Source: a bacterium
Lineage (GTDB): Bacteria > Pseudomonadota > Alphaproteobacteria > Rhizobiales > Xanthobacteraceae
DNA length: 8,407 nt
Direction of reading: 5' to 3'
Assembly: GCA_029946075.1 (NCBI GenBank)
Contig: JAQSDT010000045.1
Location: 1 to 8,407 of the forward strand
In this document: positions 1-6,096 of the stretch, one piece after another
Layout: the number at the start of each line of letters is the position of its first letter
Position numbering within the stretch: the stretch's first letter is position 1
The notes under the pieces: model-generated
Seen by the model: only the letters and a program-made list of their open reading frames with translations
Told to the model about the DNA's origin: nothing
Database searches by the model: none
Position numbers and translations under genes: made by a program

Positions 1-359
1 ATCGCAAGCCGCAGCGTCACGGGGGCCGGCTCGGGAATGAGCATGGGGATGATGATCGCGAGCACCCCGGGGACCACGACCAGAATGACGGTCACCGCGC
101 CGAGCACGCGGCCGGCGAACGCCGCTGCGGCCACCGCGCCGCCGGTTTCGCGGATCCGCAGCCATGCCGGTATCAGCGCCGCGTTCAGCCCACCCTCGGC
201 CAATAGCCGCCGCACCACGTTGACGACCTGGAACGCCGCCAGAAACGCATCCGCGACGGGGCCGGCGCCGAGCAGCGCGGCCAGCGCGGAATCGCGCACG
301 AAGCCGAGCAGCCGCGAGGCCAGCGTTCCCGAGGAGACGGTGAGGAAAGAGCGGAGCAT
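1..359 (-). CDS. murJ: MurJ (MviN) lipid II flippase, N-terminal part, cut by window edge
   Basis: MurJ is an inner-membrane MOP-superfamily transporter that flips the peptidoglycan precursor lipid II to the periplasmic face. About 119 residues are visible, reading leftward from an ATG at 357-359 and open to the window edge. The N-terminus begins MLRSFLTVSSGTLASRLLGF, continues VRDSALAALLGAGPVADAF, and then has the RRLLAEGGLNAALIPAWLR segment, all typical of the first transmembrane helices of MurJ, including the conserved arginine-rich and GGLNAAL signature. A third hydrophobic segment (VTVILVVVPGVLAIIIPMLI) lies at about residues 90-110. Family length is about 510-530 residues, so roughly three quarters lie outside the window. 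The start matches the usual family N-terminus, though no strong Shine-Dalgarno is visible upstream. It is divergent from the kinase at 474, with a 114-bp gap. Identification is by sequence pattern and I consider it secure. Confidence 0.93.
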   Translation of the reverse strand, partial: MLRSFLTVSSGTLASRLLGFVRDSALAALLGAGPVADAFLAAFQVVNVVRRLLAEGGLNAALIPAWLRIRETGGAVAAAAFAGRVLGAVTVILVVVPGVLAIIIPMLIPEPAPVTLRLA

Positions 360-462
360 GGGATTCGTATAGCAGCAGCCCCGCTTGCTGCCAGCCCCGC
401 CGCTTCCCTTGCTGGCTTGGGGGCGATCTGGTACGCCGCGCCTTTCGCACAATGCCGTAAAC

Positions 463-470
463 AGGACGGA
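463..470 (+). promoter_or_regulatory. Ribosome binding site of the PfkB kinase
   Basis: AGGACGGA lies just before the ATG at 474; its AGGA core is seven bases from the start codon. This supports the chosen start. Confidence 0.6.
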
Positions 471-473
471 TAA

Positions 474-1475
474 ATGGCTGACGCAAAATATGACGTGCTC
501 GGGATCGGCAATGCGATTTTCGACGTGCTGGTGCAGGCCGACGACGGCTTTCTTTCCCGTCACGGCATGACCAAGGGCGGCATGGCGCTGATCGACGAGG
601 CGCGCGCCGCGGCCATTTACAAGGACATGGGACCGGCCACCGAAATGAGCGGCGGCTCCGGCGCCAATACCATCGTCGGCCTCGCCGGGTTCGGCGCCCG
701 CACCGCCTTTATCGGCAAGGTCAAGAACGACCAGATCGGCGGTCTTTATACCCACGACATCCGCGCGGCGGGCGTCGCGTTCGAGACCAGGGCCGCCGCC
801 GCCGGTCCCGCTACCGGCTGCTCCTACATTCTGGTGACGCCGGACGGCGAGCGCACCATGAACACCTATCTCGGCGCGGCGCAGGATCTGACGCCTGACG
901 ATATCGATGCCGAGCAGGTCGCGGCCTCGGATTATGTTTATCTCGAAGGCTATCTCTGGGATCCGCAGAGCGCCAAGGAAGCGTTTGTGAAAGCCGCCGG
1001 AATCGCCCACGGCGCCGGCCGCCAGGTGGCGCTGACCTTGTCGGATTCGTTTTGCGTCGGCCGCTACCGCGACGAGTTCCTCGATTTGATGCGCAAGGGC
1101 ACGGTCGATCTCGTGTTCGCCAACGAGGCCGAACTCGGTTCGCTGTACGAAACCTCTGATTTCGATGCCGCGCTGAAGCAGCTGCGCGCCGACACCAGGC
1201 TTGGCATCGTCACCCGCAGCGAGAAGGGCTGCGTCGTCGCCTCAAAGGACGGCGTGGTCGCCGTGCCGGCGTTCCCGATTCAGAAGCTGGTTGATACCAC
1301 AGGCGCGGGTGACCTGTTCGCCGCCGGCTTCATGTTCGGCCTCGTGCGCAATGCTGGCTTCGAGGCCGCCGGCCGTCTCGGCGCGCTCGCGGCGGCCGAA
1401 GTGATCCAGCACATCGGCGCACGGCCGCAGGCGTCGCTGAAGGAACTGGCCAAGAAGAACGGGCTGCCGGTTTAG
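474..1475 (+). CDS. PfkB-family carbohydrate/nucleoside kinase, adenosine kinase type
   Basis: This 333-residue protein is a complete ribokinase-fold (PfkB) kinase. It probably phosphorylates adenosine to AMP in purine salvage in the cytoplasm; the exact substrate is inferred. The N-terminal VLGIGNAIFDVLVQ strand and the GGSGANT motif (residues 60-66) form the substrate-binding side. NEAE (217-220) is the PfkB metal/phosphate motif. DTTGAGDLFAAGF (274-286) is PfkB signature 2, with the anion hole GAGD and catalytic base Asp280. Length matches adenosine/sugar kinases (310-345 residues). Alphaproteobacterial members with this GNAIFDVL start and GYLWDP segment are commonly annotated as adenosine kinase, but fructokinase or another nucleoside kinase cannot be excluded. 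The ATG at 474 is preceded by AGGA at 463-466, seven bases upstream. It is divergent from murJ and convergent with the acyl-CoA synthetase. No frameshift or missing motif is seen. Confidence 0.92.
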   Translation: MADAKYDVLGIGNAIFDVLVQADDGFLSRHGMTKGGMALIDEARAAAIYKDMGPATEMSGGSGANTIVGLAGFGARTAFIGKVKNDQIGGLYTHDIRAAGVAFETRAAAAGPATGCSYILVTPDGERTMNTYLGAAQDLTPDDIDAEQVAASDYVYLEGYLWDPQSAKEAFVKAAGIAHGAGRQVALTLSDSFCVGRYRDEFLDLMRKGTVDLVFANEAELGSLYETSDFDAALKQLRADTRLGIVTRSEKGCVVASKDGVVAVPAFPIQKLVDTTGAGDLFAAGFMFGLVRNAGFEAAGRLGALAAAEVIQHIGARPQASLKELAKKNGLPV

Positions 1476-1492
1476 GACGCAACCCCTCCGCA

Positions 1493-1582
1493 CGTCATGG
1501 CCGGGCTTGTCCCGGCCATCCACGGCTTACTTCGACGCAACGCTCAAGAACGTGGATGCCCGGGTCAAGCCCGGGCATGACG
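1493..1582. repeat. Intergenic palindromic repeat, element A
   Basis: Two 32-base arms (1493-1524 and 1551-1582) are inverted copies matching at 29 of 32 positions, separated by a 26-base loop. Each arm also contains its own short palindrome (GGCCGGG/CCCGGCC at the left, GCCCGGG/CCCGGGC at the right), so each can fold alone or the two can pair into a long stem. It fills most of the 128-bp gap between two convergent genes. From memory, this CGTCATGGCCGGGCTTGTCC-type sequence recurs in intergenic regions of Bradyrhizobium-like genomes. It could act as a bidirectional transcription barrier, but there is no T-tract on either side. Confidence 0.85.
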
Positions 1583-1603
1583 GAGAGTGTTGTTGCGCCG
1601 TCC

Positions 1604-3298
1604 TCACGCCGTCTTCGCGGCCTTCAGCCCCAGCTTCGCTTCCACCGCTTCGCGCATCACAAATTTCTGAATCTTGCCCGTCACCGTCATCGGGAATTCC
1701 TCGACGAATTCGACGTAGCGCGGGATCTTGTTGTGGGCGATCTGGCCCTGGCAGAAGGCGCGGACCTCGTCGGCGGTGAGGGTTTCGCCCGGCCTCGTCC
1801 GCACCCAGGCGCAGAGTTCTTCGCCATAGCGGTCGTCGGCGACGCCAAAAATCTGCACGTCCTGGATTTTCGGGTGGCGATAGAGGAATTCCTCGATCTC
1901 GCGCGGATAGAGATTCTCGCCGCCGCGGATCACCATGTCCTTGATGCGGCCGACGATGTTGCAATAGCCCTCGGCATCGATGATGGCGATGTCGCCGGTG
2001 TGCATCCAGCCCTTGTCGTCGAGTACGTCGGCGGTCTTCTCGGCTTCGTCCCAATAGCCCAGCATGATGCTGTAGCCGCGGGTGCAGAGTTCGCCGCGCT
2101 GGCCGAGCGGCACGATGCGCCCTTCGAGGTCGACCACCTTGACCTCGACATGCGGATGAATCCGGCCGACGGTGGAGACGCGGCGCTCCAGCGGATCGTC
2201 GGTCGAACTCTGGAAGCTGACCGGCGACGTCTCGGTCATGCCGTAGGCGATGGTGACCTCGCCCATGTTCATCTCGTTGTTGACGCGCTTCATCACCTCG
2301 ATCGGGCAGGGCGCGCCCGCCATGATGCCGGTGCGAAGGCTCTTCAGATTGAACTTCGAGAATTCGGGGTGATCGAGTTCGGCGATGAACATGGTCGGCA
2401 CGCCGTACAGCGCCGTGCATTTCTCCTTCTCGATGGTCTGCAGGGTCGCCAGCGGATCAAAACCCTCGCCGGGATAGACCATGGTGGCGCCGAGCGTCAC
2501 CGACGCAAGATTACCCATCACCATGCCGAAGCAGTGATAGAGCGGCACCGGAATGCAGATGCGGTCGTTCTCGGTCAGCCGCATCGCGCGGCCGACGAAA
2601 TAGCCGTTGTTGAGGATGTTGTGATGCGTCAGCGTCACGCCTTTTGGTGAACCCGTCGTGCCGCTGGTGAACTGGATATTCACGGCGTCGTCGAACTGCA
2701 GCGTCCTGGAAAGGTCGGCAAGCTGCTCGCGATGCCGTGCGCCGCCCATTTTCGTGACGTCCTCGAACGCGAGAGTGCCGGGGCATTTCGGTCCGCCGAT
2801 CTGGATCACCGCGCGTAGCTTCGGCAGTTTGGCCGACTGCAATTCGCCGGGCGTCGCGCCTGCAAGTTCCGGCAGCAGTGTGTTCAGCATGCCCATGTAG
2901 TCGGAGGTCTTGAACGCGGTCGCGGCGACGATCGCGGCGCAACCGACCTTGCCGAGCGCGAATTCGAGTTCGCTGAGACGATACGCCGGGTTGATGGTGA
3001 CGAGGATCAGCCCGGCCTTGGCGGCGGCAAATTGCGTCAGCGTCCATTCCGGCCGGTTCAGCGACCACACGCCGATCCGCGCGCCGCGTTCGAGGCCGAG
3101 CGCGAGAAATCCCGCCGCCAGCGCGTCGACCCGAGCGGAAAATTCCTTCCAGGTCCAGCGGACGTCATGGCTCGGTGACACCAGCGCCTCGCGATTGCCC
3201 CAGCGTGCAGCGGCCTGATCGAGGCAGTGCCCGATGGTCTGGCCGAGCAATGGCGCGTCGGACGTGCCGGAGACGTAGCTATCGAGGGAATGGGTCAA
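1604..3298 (-). CDS. Acyl-CoA synthetase, ACSF2-like AMP-forming ligase
   Basis: This enzyme activates a carboxylic acid, probably a medium-chain fatty acid, to its acyl-CoA using ATP via an acyl-adenylate. Read from an ATG at 3313 it is 569 residues; the preferred TTG start at 3298 gives 564. In ATG numbering, the P-loop is TSGTTGSPKG (216-225), the A5 motif is YGMTETSP (357-364), the hinge region is HTGD (438-441) and GRIKD (455-459), followed by RGGENLYPREIEE, and the catalytic lysine is Lys547 in TGKIQK. The N-terminal SYVSGTSDAPLLGQTIGHCL and the NIQFTSGTTGSPKG segment closely resemble the ACSF2 family as I recall it. A strong AAGGAGG at 3304-3310 sits inside the first codons of the ATG reading and five bases before a TTG at 3296-3298, so the TTG is the better start. 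The gene is convergent with the kinase. Substrate chain length cannot be read from sequence alone. Confidence 0.93.
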   Translation of the reverse strand: MTHSLDSYVSGTSDAPLLGQTIGHCLDQAAARWGNREALVSPSHDVRWTWKEFSARVDALAAGFLALGLERGARIGVWSLNRPEWTLTQFAAAKAGLILVTINPAYRLSELEFALGKVGCAAIVAATAFKTSDYMGMLNTLLPELAGATPGELQSAKLPKLRAVIQIGGPKCPGTLAFEDVTKMGGARHREQLADLSRTLQFDDAVNIQFTSGTTGSPKGVTLTHHNILNNGYFVGRAMRLTENDRICIPVPLYHCFGMVMGNLASVTLGATMVYPGEGFDPLATLQTIEKEKCTALYGVPTMFIAELDHPEFSKFNLKSLRTGIMAGAPCPIEVMKRVNNEMNMGEVTIAYGMTETSPVSFQSSTDDPLERRVSTVGRIHPHVEVKVVDLEGRIVPLGQRGELCTRGYSIMLGYWDEAEKTADVLDDKGWMHTGDIAIIDAEGYCNIVGRIKDMVIRGGENLYPREIEEFLYRHPKIQDVQIFGVADDRYGEELCAWVRTRPGETLTADEVRAFCQGQIAHNKIPRYVEFVEEFPMTVTGKIQKFVMREAVEAKLGLKAAKTA

Positions 3299-3303
3299 GG
3301 CGG

Positions 3304-3310
3304 CCTCCTT
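3304..3310 (-). promoter_or_regulatory. Strong Shine-Dalgarno that selects a TTG start
   Basis: On the minus strand this reads AAGGAGG, a perfect anti-16S match. It lies five bases before the TTG at 3298-3296, and it overlaps codons 2-4 if the upstream ATG at 3313 is used. The conserved family N-terminus begins only about six residues after the TTG, so nothing conserved is lost with the shorter start. Confidence 0.75.
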
Positions 3311-3343
3311 CATGCATCAGGCGCGAATGACCGTATTGAGACG

Positions 3344-3428
3344 CGTCATTGCGAGGAGCGCAAGCGACGAAGCAATCCATTTTCCCATTTCCGGGATTAT
3401 GGATTGCTTCGCTACGCTCGCAATGACG
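3344..3428. repeat. Intergenic palindromic repeat, element B
   Basis: Left arm 3344-3380 and right arm 3399-3428 are inverted copies. The outer 12 bases (CGTCATTGCGAG) and inner 13 bases (CGAAGCAATCCAT) match exactly, while the middle differs in length (12 versus 5 bases); the loop is 18 bases. The CATTGCGAG...GAAGCAATCCA pattern is a very common dispersed repeat in Rhizobiales and related genomes (recalled, not searched). It occupies the upstream region of the acyl-CoA synthetase and ends 14 bases before the stop codon of the broken hydrolase. Confidence 0.87.
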
Positions 3429-3442
3429 GCAACCGAGGTTCT

Positions 3443-3691
3443 TTACGCCGCCCCTTGCCCACTTCCGGCATAGAGATCGACATCGTTGGTCGCCCAGCCG
3501 ATCGCCGTGGTCATCTTGCCCATGGTGAGATCGCCGATGTTGTTCTGGCCCATCAGCGCCACGGTCTCCGGCTTCAGCAATAAATTGCCGTTGCCGCGGC
3601 CCTTGTTGAGGATCATCTGGGTGAACTTGATGTAGTCGGCCGCAGTGCCGTAGAGGCCGCCGCCACCCATGTGGAATTCCGGCTCCTGCTG
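3443..3691 (-). pseudogene. Remnant of a beta-lactamase-fold serine hydrolase
   Basis: The reading frame 3841-3443 encodes 132 residues, but only its last 80 look like a known family. The segment EPEFHMGGGGLYGTAADYIK, followed by FTQMILNKGRGNGNLLLKPE, TVALMGQNNIGDL and TTAIGWATND, is typical of the C-terminal third of class C beta-lactamase/EstB-like esterases (Beta-lactamase family, about 380-430 residues). The catalytic SxxK and YxN motifs, which lie in the N-terminal part, are absent. The 3' end is also missing: the frame stops with GSGQGAA shortly after the NDVDLY segment, where family members usually continue for about 80 more residues. The fragment is therefore truncated at both ends and should not be catalytically active. 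Upstream of about 3691 the frame carries unrelated sequence. Its 3' break lies next to repeat element B. The exact junctions are estimates. Confidence 0.8.
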
Positions 3692-3917
3692 GACAGTTCC
3701 GTGGAAAGCGGCACAAAACTGCAACACTTCGCCACAATTGCAGGTGAATGATGGGGTCTGCCCGTGACCACCCTGCCGCGCCACGATAACGTGATCTTGT
3801 TGCAGATTTCCGGTGCTGAATATTTCCAGTAAAGCGTTCAAATTCCAGCGGAAACAAAGCCGCTGGAAGGCGTGATTTAAAGCAAATACCCGTTATTTCC
3901 GACGACCTCGAAGGTGC
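3692..3917. other. Lower-GC segment of unknown origin, no recognisable gene
   Basis: This stretch separates the hydrolase fragment from the small plus-strand gene. Counting bases, 3781-3900 is about 44% G+C (53 of 120), whereas 4021-4080 nearby is about 72% (43 of 60). Frames through it give no family I recognise on either strand, including the frame that runs on into the hydrolase remnant. It may be the scar of a deletion or insertion that removed the 5' part of the hydrolase gene. It probably also contains the promoter of the gene at 3921, although I cannot point to clear -35/-10 boxes. Confidence 0.55.
3843..3868. repeat. Perfect 9-bp hairpin
   Basis: TTCCAGCGG (3843-3851) and CCGCTGGAA (3860-3868) are exact inverted copies around an 8-base A-rich loop. 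There is no T-tract, so a Rho-independent terminator is doubtful. It lies 53 bases before the ATG at 3921 and could be a regulator-binding site or part of a former element. Confidence 0.6.
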
Positions 3918-3920
3918 GTG

Positions 3921-4241
3921 ATGATTTCGACCTGGAGTGAATGGAAGCGTTACCCGCGCCCCGGCCGCGGCGAAAACATCGAAGCACCGATCACGCCTGG
4001 CCTGTACGAAGTGCGCTTTGCCGGCACCGGTGCGCTGCACTCGTTCGAGGCGGTCGATAACGTCGCGCAGGCTCTGGCGCTGCTTTCGGTCGGCTCGAAA
4101 TCCTGGTTCAGCCGCCGCGATCCCGCCAAGCTGCCGGACCTCGAATACCGGACCTGCGCGACCTCCTCGAAGGCCGATGCCAAGGCCGCCGCCCAGCGCA
4201 TGATCGGCCGCCGCGAGACCTATATGAGCGGCGCGGCGTAA
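3921..4241 (+). CDS. Small protein of unknown function, 106 residues
   Basis: I do not recognise a named domain. The protein is soluble, with no signal peptide or membrane segment, and starts MISTWSEWKRYPRPGRGENI. It continues with EAPITPGLYEVRFAGTGALH, then an Ala/Leu-rich helix (NVAQALALL), a basic SWFSRRDPAKLPDLEYRTC segment, and an Ala-rich helix ending AAQRMIGRRETYM. The WxEWKxYP...PGLYEVR layout resembles small uncharacterised proteins I recall from Bradyrhizobium, so it is probably real. Codon usage is high-GC like its neighbours. The ATG at 3921 is preferred over a GTG at 3918 because AAGG (3911-3914) then sits six bases upstream. The PGLYEVR start faintly recalls the first strand of GIY-YIG domains, but the rest does not support that. 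It is monocistronic, lying between the low-GC segment and repeat element C. Confidence 0.72.
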   Translation: MISTWSEWKRYPRPGRGENIEAPITPGLYEVRFAGTGALHSFEAVDNVAQALALLSVGSKSWFSRRDPAKLPDLEYRTCATSSKADAKAAAQRMIGRRETYMSGAA

Positions 4242-4252
4242 TCTCTCCTCCC

Positions 4253-4354
4253 GTCATTCCGGAATGGTCCGAAGGACCATATCCGGAATCTCGAGATTCC
4301 CCGGGGTGCAATTGCACCCCTGAGGTTCGATGCTTCGCATCGCCCCGGAATGAC
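4253..4354. repeat. Intergenic multi-hairpin repeat, element C
   Basis: This 102-base element is bounded by a perfect 10-base inverted repeat, GTCATTCCGG (4253-4262) and CCGGAATGAC (4345-4354). Inside are four more palindromes in a row: ATGGTCC/GGACCAT around GAA (4264-4280), the loop-less GGAATCTCGAGATTCC (4285-4300), the loop-less GGGGTGCAATTGCACCCC (4303-4320), and CGATGC/GCATCG around TTC (4328-4342). As RNA or single-stranded DNA it could fold into a cloverleaf-like structure with four arms. Related GTCATTCCGG...CCGGAATGAC elements are, as I recall, dispersed in Bradyrhizobium/Rhodopseudomonas genomes. It sits 11 bases after the small gene and about 95 bases before gabD. Confidence 0.88.
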
Positions 4355-4406
4355 AATAGGAACCAGCACTGCCTTTGCGGCCGGTGCATTGCCGCCGGTT
4401 TGCGCC

Positions 4407-4412
4407 TATACT
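4407..4412 (+). promoter_or_regulatory. Possible -10 box of the gabD promoter
   Basis: TATACT matches the sigma-70 consensus TATAAT at five of six positions and stands out in GC-rich surroundings, 36 bases before the gabD start codon. No well-spaced -35 box is present: TTGCGG (4375-4380) is too far and TTGCCG (4390-4394 region) too near. The call is therefore tentative. Confidence 0.35.
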
Positions 4413-4436
4413 CGGATCAATATCCCAAAAAAATCC

Positions 4437-4442
4437 GAGGAG
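4437..4442 (+). promoter_or_regulatory. Ribosome binding site that fixes the gabD start
   Basis: GAGGAG lies six bases before the ATG at 4449. It decides against the longer in-frame reading that begins at 4350 inside repeat element C. Confidence 0.75.
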
Positions 4443-4448
4443 TACGCC

Positions 4449-5942
4449 ATGAACCCGCCCGTCGCCGCACGCGCTGCAGCCCCTGTCCCCTCGCTGCACG
4501 ATCGCCTGAAGGATCCCTCGCTGCTGCGCGACCGCTGCTATATCGACGGCGCCTGGGTCGGCACTCCCTCCAATCCCGTCACCAACCCGGTCAACGGCGT
4601 CGAACTCGCCAAGGTGCCGAAGCTGAGCACGGCGGAAGCGACGCAGGCGGTCGAGGCCGCCGAGCGCGCGTTCCCGGCCTGGGCCAAGCTCACCGCCAAG
4701 CAACGCTCCAACATCCTGCGCAAATGGTTTGATCTCATTATCGCCAACCGCGAAGATCTCGCGCTGATCCTGACGTCGGAACAGGGCAAGCCGCTCGCCG
4801 AAGCGCTCGGCGAGGTCGATATCGGCGGCGCCTATGTCGAGTTCTTTGCCGAGGAAGCGCGTCGTGTTTACGGCGAGACCATTCCGACGCAGCGGCCGGA
4901 TGCGCGCCTGCTCGCGATCAAGCAGCCGATCGGTGTTTGCGGCGCTATCACGCCGTGGAATTTTCCGTGCTCGATGATCACGCGCAAAGTATCGCCGGCG
5001 CTGGCTGCGGGCTGCACGGTTGTTCTCAAGCCGGCCAATGAAACGCCGCTGACCGCGCTGGCGCTGGTGGCGCTCGCCGAAAGGGCCGGCGTGCCCAAGG
5101 GCGTGTTCAACATCCTCACCGGCAATTCGTCGGCGATCGGCAAGGTGCTGTGCGAACATCCCGCCGTGCGCTTCGTCGGCTTCACCGGCTCGACCGAAGT
5201 CGGCAAGATCCTCTATCAGCAGGCCGCGGTCGGCGTGAAGAAGCTCGGCCTCGAGCTCGGCGGCAACGCGCCGTTCGTGGTGTTCGACGATGCCGATATC
5301 GATGCCGCCGTGGAAGGCGCAATCGTCTCCAAATATCGCAACATGGGGCAGACCTGCGTCTGCGCCAATCGCCTTTACGCGCAGGATAAAATCTACGACC
5401 AGTTCGTCGAGAAATTGTCGACGAAGGTCGCGGCGATGAAGATCGGCGACGGCACCGAGCAAGGCGTGGTGCAGGGCCCGCTGATCAACATGGAAGCGAT
5501 CGACAAGGTCGAGAAGCACATCGCGGATGCGGTCAAGGGCGGCGCGAAAATCGTCACCGGCGGCAAGCGCCACGCGCTCGGCGGCAGCTTCTTCGAGCCG
5601 ACGGTGCTGTCGAACGTCGACCCGAACGCGCTGGTTGCGCACGAAGAGACCTTTGGCCCGCTGGCGCCGGTGTTCCGCTTCAAGGACGAGGCCGAGGTGA
5701 TCGCGATGTGCAACAACTCGCCGTTCGGCCTGGCGTCGTACTTCTATTCCCGCGATCTCGGCCGCGTCTGGCGCGTCGCCGAAGCGCTTGAATCGGGCAT
5801 GGTCGGCGTCAACACCGGGCTGATCACGACCGAAGTAGCTCCCTTCGGCGGCGTCAAGGAAAGCGGCCTCGGCCGCGAAGGCTCGCATCACGGCATGGAA
5901 GAATATGTCGAGATCAAATACGTGATGATGGCGGGGGTTTAG
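4449..5942 (+). CDS. gabD: NAD(P)-dependent succinate-semialdehyde dehydrogenase
   Basis: This aldehyde dehydrogenase oxidises succinate semialdehyde to succinate, the last step of GABA degradation feeding the TCA cycle. It has 497 residues, close to the family's usual 480-490, with a short proline/alanine-rich extension at the start. All catalytic features are present: ITPWNFP with Asn171 of the oxyanion hole, KPANETP with Lys194 for cofactor binding, FTGSTEVGK (245-253), LELGGNAPF with general base Glu269, and GQTCVCANR with catalytic Cys303. A second cysteine two residues on, Cys305, is typical of SSADH and in some homologues forms a redox switch. MITRKVSPALAAGC and EVAPFGGVKESGLGREG are also SSADH-like. 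The ATG at 4449 is chosen because GAGGAG (4437-4442) lies six bases upstream; the longer reading from 4350 would begin inside repeat element C. No gabT or gabP neighbour is in the window. A related semialdehyde such as glutarate semialdehyde is possible. Confidence 0.94.
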   Translation: MNPPVAARAAAPVPSLHDRLKDPSLLRDRCYIDGAWVGTPSNPVTNPVNGVELAKVPKLSTAEATQAVEAAERAFPAWAKLTAKQRSNILRKWFDLIIANREDLALILTSEQGKPLAEALGEVDIGGAYVEFFAEEARRVYGETIPTQRPDARLLAIKQPIGVCGAITPWNFPCSMITRKVSPALAAGCTVVLKPANETPLTALALVALAERAGVPKGVFNILTGNSSAIGKVLCEHPAVRFVGFTGSTEVGKILYQQAAVGVKKLGLELGGNAPFVVFDDADIDAAVEGAIVSKYRNMGQTCVCANRLYAQDKIYDQFVEKLSTKVAAMKIGDGTEQGVVQGPLINMEAIDKVEKHIADAVKGGAKIVTGGKRHALGGSFFEPTVLSNVDPNALVAHEETFGPLAPVFRFKDEAEVIAMCNNSPFGLASYFYSRDLGRVWRVAEALESGMVGVNTGLITTEVAPFGGVKESGLGREGSHHGMEEYVEIKYVMMAGV

Positions 5943-5947
5943 CTCTC

Positions 5948-6082
5948 CGTCGTCCCCGACAAGCGAAGCGCGATCCGGGACCCATAGCCACCGGCCACGA
6001 TTATTTCGCGGGATCGTCGTTGCCTGCCGTTTTCAATGACGCCGGCCGCGGCGTATGGGTCCCGGCGTTCGCCGGCACGACG
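5948..6082. repeat. Intergenic palindromic repeat, element D
   Basis: The left arm 5948-5986 and right arm 6054-6082 are imperfect inverted copies. The inner 12 bases (CCGGGACCCATA against TATGGGTCCCGG) match exactly, as do the outer six (CGTCGT against ACGACG), with divergent sequence between. The intervening 67 bases contain no recognisable gene. It almost fills the 154-bp gap between the convergent gabD and hydrolase genes, ending 14 bases short of the hydrolase stop codon. The TATGGGTCCCGGCGTTCGCC type is familiar as a dispersed repeat in Bradyrhizobium-like genomes (recalled, not searched). Confidence 0.82.
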
Positions 6083-6096
6083 ATGGAGTTTGTGGT

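Noticed and set aside
185..511. A 108-codon minus-strand frame spanning the murJ start
   Set aside because: The MurJ frame in the same place encodes an unmistakable family N-terminus; this one is an alternative frame crossing into the kinase gene.
1556..2650. A 364-codon plus-strand frame opposite the acyl-CoA synthetase
   Set aside because: It begins inside repeat element A and is His/Ala/Asp-rich with no domain, while the opposite strand has all AMP-ligase motifs.
1493..3428. Elements A and B as a CRISPR array or as the two ends of one insertion sequence
   Set aside because: The repeats are inverted, not direct, their sequences differ, there are no regular spacers, and the DNA between them is an ordinary acyl-CoA synthetase gene with no transposase.
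4350..4448. In-frame N-terminal extension of gabD from an upstream ATG
   Set aside because: The ATG lies within the outer arm of repeat element C, has no Shine-Dalgarno, and the added residues match no aldehyde dehydrogenase. The ATG at 4449 has GAGGAG at the right distance.
4254..5891. A 545-codon open frame on the minus strand, antisense to gabD
   Set aside because: Its content is Arg/Asp/His/Ala-rich, without any domain, and it mirrors the codon structure of gabD, which has full catalytic motifs. Long antisense frames are expected at this G+C.
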